Part shown: positions 58,985-64,000 of the stretch, in pieces | Layout of the letters: each line of letters opens with the position of its first letter | Numbering within the stretch: position 1 is the first letter of the stretch | Source: Anoplopoma fimbria | Taxonomy: Eukaryota; Chordata; Actinopteri; Perciformes; Anoplopomatidae | NCBI RefSeq assembly: GCF_027596085.1 | Contig: NC_072472.1 | Span: 15,031,471 to 15,095,470, forward strand | Direction: 5' to 3' | DNA length: 64,000 nt | Notes under the pieces: model-generated | Database searches by the model: none | What the model was told of the DNA's origin: nothing | Seen by the model: the letters and a program-made list of their open reading frames with translations, nothing else | Position numbers and translations under genes: made by a program

Positions 58985-59703
58985 TAATGATGGCTAGCGT
59001 TAACCAATGCTAGCTTCACATAATGCATTGCCTTACTTTCTTAATACTCACAAGCACAGACCTTTAGATGTTACCAGATGTTCATCAGTGAATTATCTTA
59101 ATGTAAACTGAACATTGACCGCCGCTTAAACACTTGCAGCATATTGCTGACACAGATTCATGCTGCCAGTTCATCAAACACACCATGGTGCGATGAATTA
59201 AAACGACTGACTGCCATCTTTTTCATGACTTACGGGGCGGTGACAGTGCCAGTAGCAACATTTGATTGGTTGGTCCTTTGCCTGGGGCTGTGAATGTACT
59301 CTGTTATGGTCTGTCGTCTGTCAGGACCGGTCAAGAGCAAGCAGATGGGAAGTCAAATAGGCTTTATAAGCAGAGTCGTTTATTGTTTGTTTTTTACAGG
59401 ACTGGCATATGAGTTTACTGTCCTTCTTTGATACTATTGTTCAACCACACATACTTTGTCAGATGCTCACTTAATCTATGAGCGCAGAGAACATATACAC
59501 GTTGATCTTCTTTACTTTCTTTTCTGACTTTTGCTGGTTAGTAACCGAATGATCCTTCCCTTTGCAACATCTTCTGAAATTAGAAATAGGAGAGGGAAAA
59601 AGCATAATATTGGGGTATACATTGGGGTATATAATGCAGCTGCTTTTATGCATGTTGAAATGGAATGCTTGTTGACCTGGATCCTTACACGTTCTTGTTG
59701 CAG

Positions 59704-62540
59704 ATGAGTGGTCAAGCAAATGCCAACCAAGAGTTTATGGAGCAGCTGCGGCTGCAGGAGCTCTATGGGCGTAAACACGAGGATGGCTCTGACGCCAACA
59801 CCTACACTGACCCAGAAGACGGGACCGTGTATGACTGGGACGCGGAAAAGAAGGCCTGGTTCCCTAAAGTATGAACTTTTGTTTTCCTACTTCATATATT
59901 TGTTCTTTGAAGGCTCTCAGTCTCTGAGTTTCAGATCTATCCTATTTTTGTTGCTGTTTGCACAGCAATCTTTGGCATATTTATATATTGTGGATTGTAT
60001 CCTCTCTTTAGTCCCTCTGTTTGCAAGTTTAGTTGGAAAACAATAGCGCCAATTATGTTACAAAAAAGTTCAAGGTCTCCATCATACCACCTTATATTGG
60101 CCCCTGGCCAAACCTGGCAATAAAATGCATTATTGGTGAACCACACACAAGAGGAAGCACAAACTACAGATGTCAATGCACCCCAAATTGGATCGCAGAC
60201 CTCTTTAGTATAAGTAGTTGTAACAGTTTCAGTGTTTATTTCAAGTAGGTTTTGCTTTGTTTCTCTAGATAACAGAGGACTTCATTGCTGCCTACCAGGC
60301 CAACTATGGCTTCACTAAGGATGGAGATCCAGACGCCAACAGTGCTGCAGTGAGCAGCTCCAACCCAGCAGCCCCAGAAAGCAAGCCCTCGGAAAAGGAT
60401 AAACCAGGAGATTCCGTCAAGAACGAGGACCCTGACCAGCATGAGACCTCAGCTAAAGATGCCAAACAGAAAGGGGAGAAGAGAAAACCAGAGCCAGGTA
60501 AAATGACATCCACAACCATAGAGAAGAGAGAAAAAACAGTGAATTTACTAACACACAAATGGTAAATAGTAATTGTGTTATAAAGTACTACAGTCATTGA
60601 TGTATATTTCCACATGTAGCCCTCTCTGCATAGTGATTATTACCAGTATACATATAAATGTACAATTTCTGAGTTTAAGTTTGTACAAACGTATCTTTTG
60701 ATAAAACCTTTTTTTCCCCTTTTTCTTGCTTTTAGGATGGTTTGATATAGAAGAGAATAAAAACACGAATGTCTACGTATCAGGTTGGTATTGCTAACAT
60801 TTCTTTTTTCATTGTCAAGGAGACAGCTGACCAGTGACTGTTCATCCTATCTCACGCTCTCTGTCTTATTTATTTGTTTTATCGTGGTCTCCTTCCTCCT
60901 TAGGCCTGCCTCCTGACATCAGCAGTGATGAGTTTGCTGAGTTGATGTCCAAGTGCGGCATTGTGATGCGGGACCCCATTACTGAAGAGTACAAGGTCAA
61001 ACTCTACAAGGATAAAGAGGGAAATCTGAAGGGAGATGGTCTGTGCTGCTACCTCAAGGTCTGTCTGTGCCTAAACATGGGTTTTGGCTTGAATGACACA
61101 GTATAGAGAAGAAGTAGTAGTTACAGTAATATTGCATTGCACTACAGTGAAGTGACAGTGTGTGTTTGTTATTCTCTGCAGAAGGAGTCAGTGGAATTGG
61201 CTCTGCGTCTGATTGACGAGTCAGAGGTCCGAGGTTACAGACTCCATGTGGAAGCAGCACGGTTTGAGCTGAAGGGCCAGTACGACGCCAGCAAGAAGAA
61301 GAAGAAGAACAAAGACTATAGGAAAAGAATGCAGCAGCAACAGAAGTAAATTCTACTTCCTTGTTCCTTTTTAGTTAAACTCCCACAAGTCCCACTTTGC
61401 ATGTAGGGATCAACAACCATAAATGTTCAATAGGATTAAGAGAACACAATTAATTGAGTATTTTCTTGTCTGTGTCTTTGTCCATGCAGACAGTTGGACT
61501 GGAGGCCAGAGAAGCAAGGAGAATTGAGGAAGAGGCACGAGAAAGTTGTCATCATTAGGAACATGTTCCACCCCAGTGACTTTGAGGTGCGGAGAGACAA
61601 ACACATGCACATACATACTCAAACACACAAACACTGTCCATGGCTGGTACTAATCTATGTGGCCTCTGTGTTGGCCTTCGTAGGAGGACCCACTGGAGTT
61701 GAATGAGTATCGTGACGATCTGCGGACAGAGTGTGAGAAGTTTGGGGAGGTCAAGAAGGTCATCCTCTTTGATGTGAGCTGAATGTCATTTATGTTCTTT
61801 CATAGTCATAGTAGAATGGTTTAAATATGTATGTTAGCGGCATCAATAAGTAACTGGTATGTGGTTGTGTTTGTGCTGTAGAGACACCCGGACGGCGTGG
61901 CATCAGTCGCATTTAAGGAGCCCGAACAAGCCGATGCATGTATAGAGTCGTTCAATGGTCGCTGGTTTGGAGGAAGGCAGCTGACTGCTCTGCTTTGGGA
62001 TGGAACGACAGACTATCAGGTAAACCAAATGCAACAGACAAATGGGAATTAGGCAAGCAGGAAGGATGATGAAAATACGCCATTGTATATCATTATGTAA
62101 ATGTACGGATGCAGCATTTTTGAAGCTTCACCCGTACAAGTGAATAACGCAGGATAACAAATCAGAGCCTGCTAGTCATCATTCTTACCAACAAGTCATG
62201 TGATACTTGAGTTATGGTGATATCCTCGATTTAACTTAAACTCTGCATCTGGAAAGAATTTGCGGACTCAATGCGGATACTGTTTGTGCAGGTTGAAGAG
62301 ACAACGCGTGAGCGGGAGGAGCGTCTGAAGGGTTGGTCTACTTTCCTGGAGGGAGGAGATAAAGGCCCGCAGAACGACACTGCCAAGCCAGCAGAGAGCA
62401 GCACCACCAAAACAGAACCCACAGAACCCTCCAGCACCACAGAGCCTGAACAGCCTCCCAAAAAAGAACCACAGCAACAGGAAGAGGAAGCAAACTCTAC
62501 AGATAGCAGCCTGGAAGGAAGTGATGATGAGAAAGCATAG
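59704..62540 (+). CDS. htatsf1: HIV Tat-specific factor 1 homologue (splicing/elongation factor), complete coding region
   Basis: Nine coding exons: 59704-59868, 60269-60497, 60736-60783, 60904-61058, 61182-61345, 61490-61586, 61684-61773, 61882-62019 and 62292-62540. They total 1335 nt, 444 aa. The ATG directly follows an acceptor (GTTGCAG|ATG), so the 5'UTR is in an upstream exon. RRM1 starts near residue 142 (NVYVSGLPPDISSDEF), and a Lys-rich linker follows (KKKKKNKDYRKRM). The second RRM, from about 273, is a U2AF-homology motif with its diagnostic R-x-F (GRWFGGRQLTA near 345). The tail is Glu/Ser-rich and ends SLEGSDDEKA. Human HTATSF1, equivalent to yeast Cus2, associates with U2 snRNP by binding SF3B1 through the UHM and couples splicing with elongation. 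The acidic tail here is far shorter than in human (755 aa), so the protein resembles the core form. Confidence 0.95.
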
Positions 62541-62684
62541 ATTTTTCTATGCACATCTTTGGTCCCCATGGCAACCAATAAGGACAGTCCTGCTAGATTG
62601 TGAACTGTGGTAAACACCTGTTTTGAACAGGTGAGGAGTACGAGCTGGTATTTGGACAGTTTGAGCTGTTTTGTAATGTAGAAA

Positions 62685-62690
62685 AATAAA
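62685..62690 (+). terminator. Poly(A) signal of htatsf1
   Basis: AATAAA in GAAAAATAAAATTATG, 145 bases past the stop; a further AATAAA lies near 63413. Confidence 0.6.
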
Positions 62691-63493
62691 ATTATGATTT
62701 TGTCTACCATATTTTCACTATTTTGGTTTACACCGCAATCAAACCTGCACTGACTTTCACTGAATTTCAGTGTAAAAGTTTGTTTGCAGTTTTGTGCTGA
62801 TAACCCTGAAATATTGATCAATTATGAAAGACAACATTGACTGAAACTGTGATGGATTTGTTTTGGGATTTTGCCCTTAACTGCCAACAGATATCAAAGG
62901 GAAACTTACCTTGGTTTGAATCATTAAGTACACAAATGTATATTGTTACATGGTAAAGATCGTCATTTTCCCCAAACCTTGTAGAAAATATATGTTTGGC
63001 AGTAAAAAGTCTGAATATCATAACTTCAAACTAAAGATAAGTTTAAGTTTTAACACGGCACACATTTAACGGAATCCTTTTTTTCGTTTCCAAAATAGTT
63101 GCATGTGTGCAGATCAGAAACCTTTTCTGTGGTTTTCATATAGACAGCGTGCTGACTACTTCAGTTCCAAAGTGAACAGCCATAAAGATTTTCATGCAAA
63201 AGGGACTTCAAAACAATAACCAATATACTTAAATGTACACTAGATAGATAGTGCATCATCTTAGTGCAAATAGATAATTGCACTTTTCCCTCTTAGTGTC
63301 CAGTTCTGGATCTCTGAGGTGGAACCAGGGTCTTATATTATAAGACAGACTTATTATTACAAACACACACTCCCTTTGGATGCTGTCTTGTAGATATGAG
63401 CATTTATGTGTTTAATAAAGTTGTTTGGATTTGTAACTTTTTGAAGTCTCATGACATCATCTCATTCTGAAAACTGTAATCACACAAGATGCA
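62691..63493. other. htatsf1 3' flank; no supported gene
   Basis: AT-rich with a second AATAAA near 63413 and no recognisable exon on either strand. Confidence 0.5.
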
Positions 63494-63507
63494 GTTGCTA
63501 TGACGAC
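63494..63507 (+). promoter_or_regulatory. X-box (RFX-type) motif
   Basis: GTTGCTATGACGAC fits the X-box pattern RYYNYY-N(1-3)-RRNRAC, with GTTGCT, spacer AT and GACGAC. It lies 100 bases before the ATG of the following candidate exon, the usual distance for RFX-regulated ciliary genes. Confidence 0.5.
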
Positions 63508-63606
63508 ATACAGATTGTGTTTGATTTAAACCTTGTGTCACATTTCCAGTGAGTTAACTACAACTTGACCTCCAACAGAGAAACATCTCTGTGTAAAACT
63601 ACAATA

Positions 63607-63708
63607 ATGGAAAGTACATCAGAAGTACAAGTAAATACTACAACTCCAATACCGCTACAGTATCTATGTTCAATAGACATGGAGAAAGGCAGCAACCCAG
63701 AAGACAAG
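63607..63708 (+). CDS. Probable first coding exon of an unidentified gene (rest outside window)
   Basis: An ATG in good context (ATAATGG, purine at -3 and G at +4) opens 34 codons with exact phase-0 ending at a strong donor, GACAAG|GTAAGA. The peptide begins MESTSEVQVNTTTPIPLQYL and ends EKGSNPEDK. I do not recognise it. Support comes from the donor, the start context and the X-box just upstream, not from homology. It could be a ciliary gene running out of the window to the right. Confidence 0.45.
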
Positions 63709-64000
63709 GTAAGATTTTCTAAGCAGGAGACACATGCAGACATATTTTTTTAATGCTTCATTTATTTAGGACAGATTAGTTTTTCTTCTTTTTCTTCATC
63801 TTTTGTCTTGAGCTTCAACAAATATAATTATTTTGAATAGTTTTTGAAAGAGGTTAGCCAATATTAAGATGGACTGGCGACTTCTTTTCCCCATAGTATT
63901 TATAGGCTATTTTTTTTTTAAGGAGATGTGGTCAGTAGGATGAATGAGTTAATGCTTTATCTTTTATGACCACAGTTTTTCTAGAGTTTATCAGACCATC
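63709..64000. other. Probable first intron of the unidentified right-edge gene
   Basis: AT-rich, T-runs, no coding exon seen. Confidence 0.4.

Overview
This is a stretch of vertebrate nuclear DNA, almost certainly from a teleost fish (probably a percomorph). The genes have many small GT-AG exons. The gene order crebrf - bnip1 - stc2 - bod1 resembles human chromosome 5q35. The interspersed repeats look like common fish SINEs and MITEs, and a Gmr1-like LTR element of the kind described from cod is present. There are no bacterial-style operons, no CRISPR array and no convincing tRNA or rRNA gene.

Layout: (1) 136-1758, the last two coding exons of a prenylcysteine oxidase-like gene (pcyox1l, +). 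(2) 7.3-8.9 kb, two promoter-like, CpG-richer blocks upstream of crebrf. (3) 16342-25674, the complete crebrf coding region (+, nine coding exons, 720 aa), followed by a long gene-poor stretch to 37.2 kb that probably holds its 3'UTR and also contains an unassigned minus-strand coding-like exon with an internal stop (34821-35091). (4) 37279-45098, complete bnip1 (+, six exons, 230 aa); its first intron carries a 4.2-kb antisense LTR retrotransposon with a perfect 5-bp target duplication. (5) 46707-53283, complete stanniocalcin-2 (-, four exons, 273 aa), its introns packed with a degenerate ~24-bp minisatellite present in both orientations. (6) 57037-58589, complete bod1 (-, three exons, 162 aa), head-to-head with (7) htatsf1, 59704-62540 (+, nine coding exons, 444 aa). 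(8) 63607-63708, a probable first coding exon of another + strand gene, preceded by an X-box (RFX-type) motif.

Functionally the genes are unlinked housekeeping or regulatory genes rather than one pathway. Three of them (crebrf, bnip1, stc2) do touch ER stress or ER trafficking. Coding coordinates come from reading splice junctions by eye and checking that the phases join; for every complete gene the summed exon lengths are divisible by three. UTR limits, transcription starts and poly(A) sites are inferred. The most interesting items are the rearranged, internally deleted Gmr1-like element with near-identical LTRs, the inverted minisatellite arrays around stc2 exon 3, the orphan minus-strand exon at 34.8-35.1 kb, and the X-box exon at the right edge.
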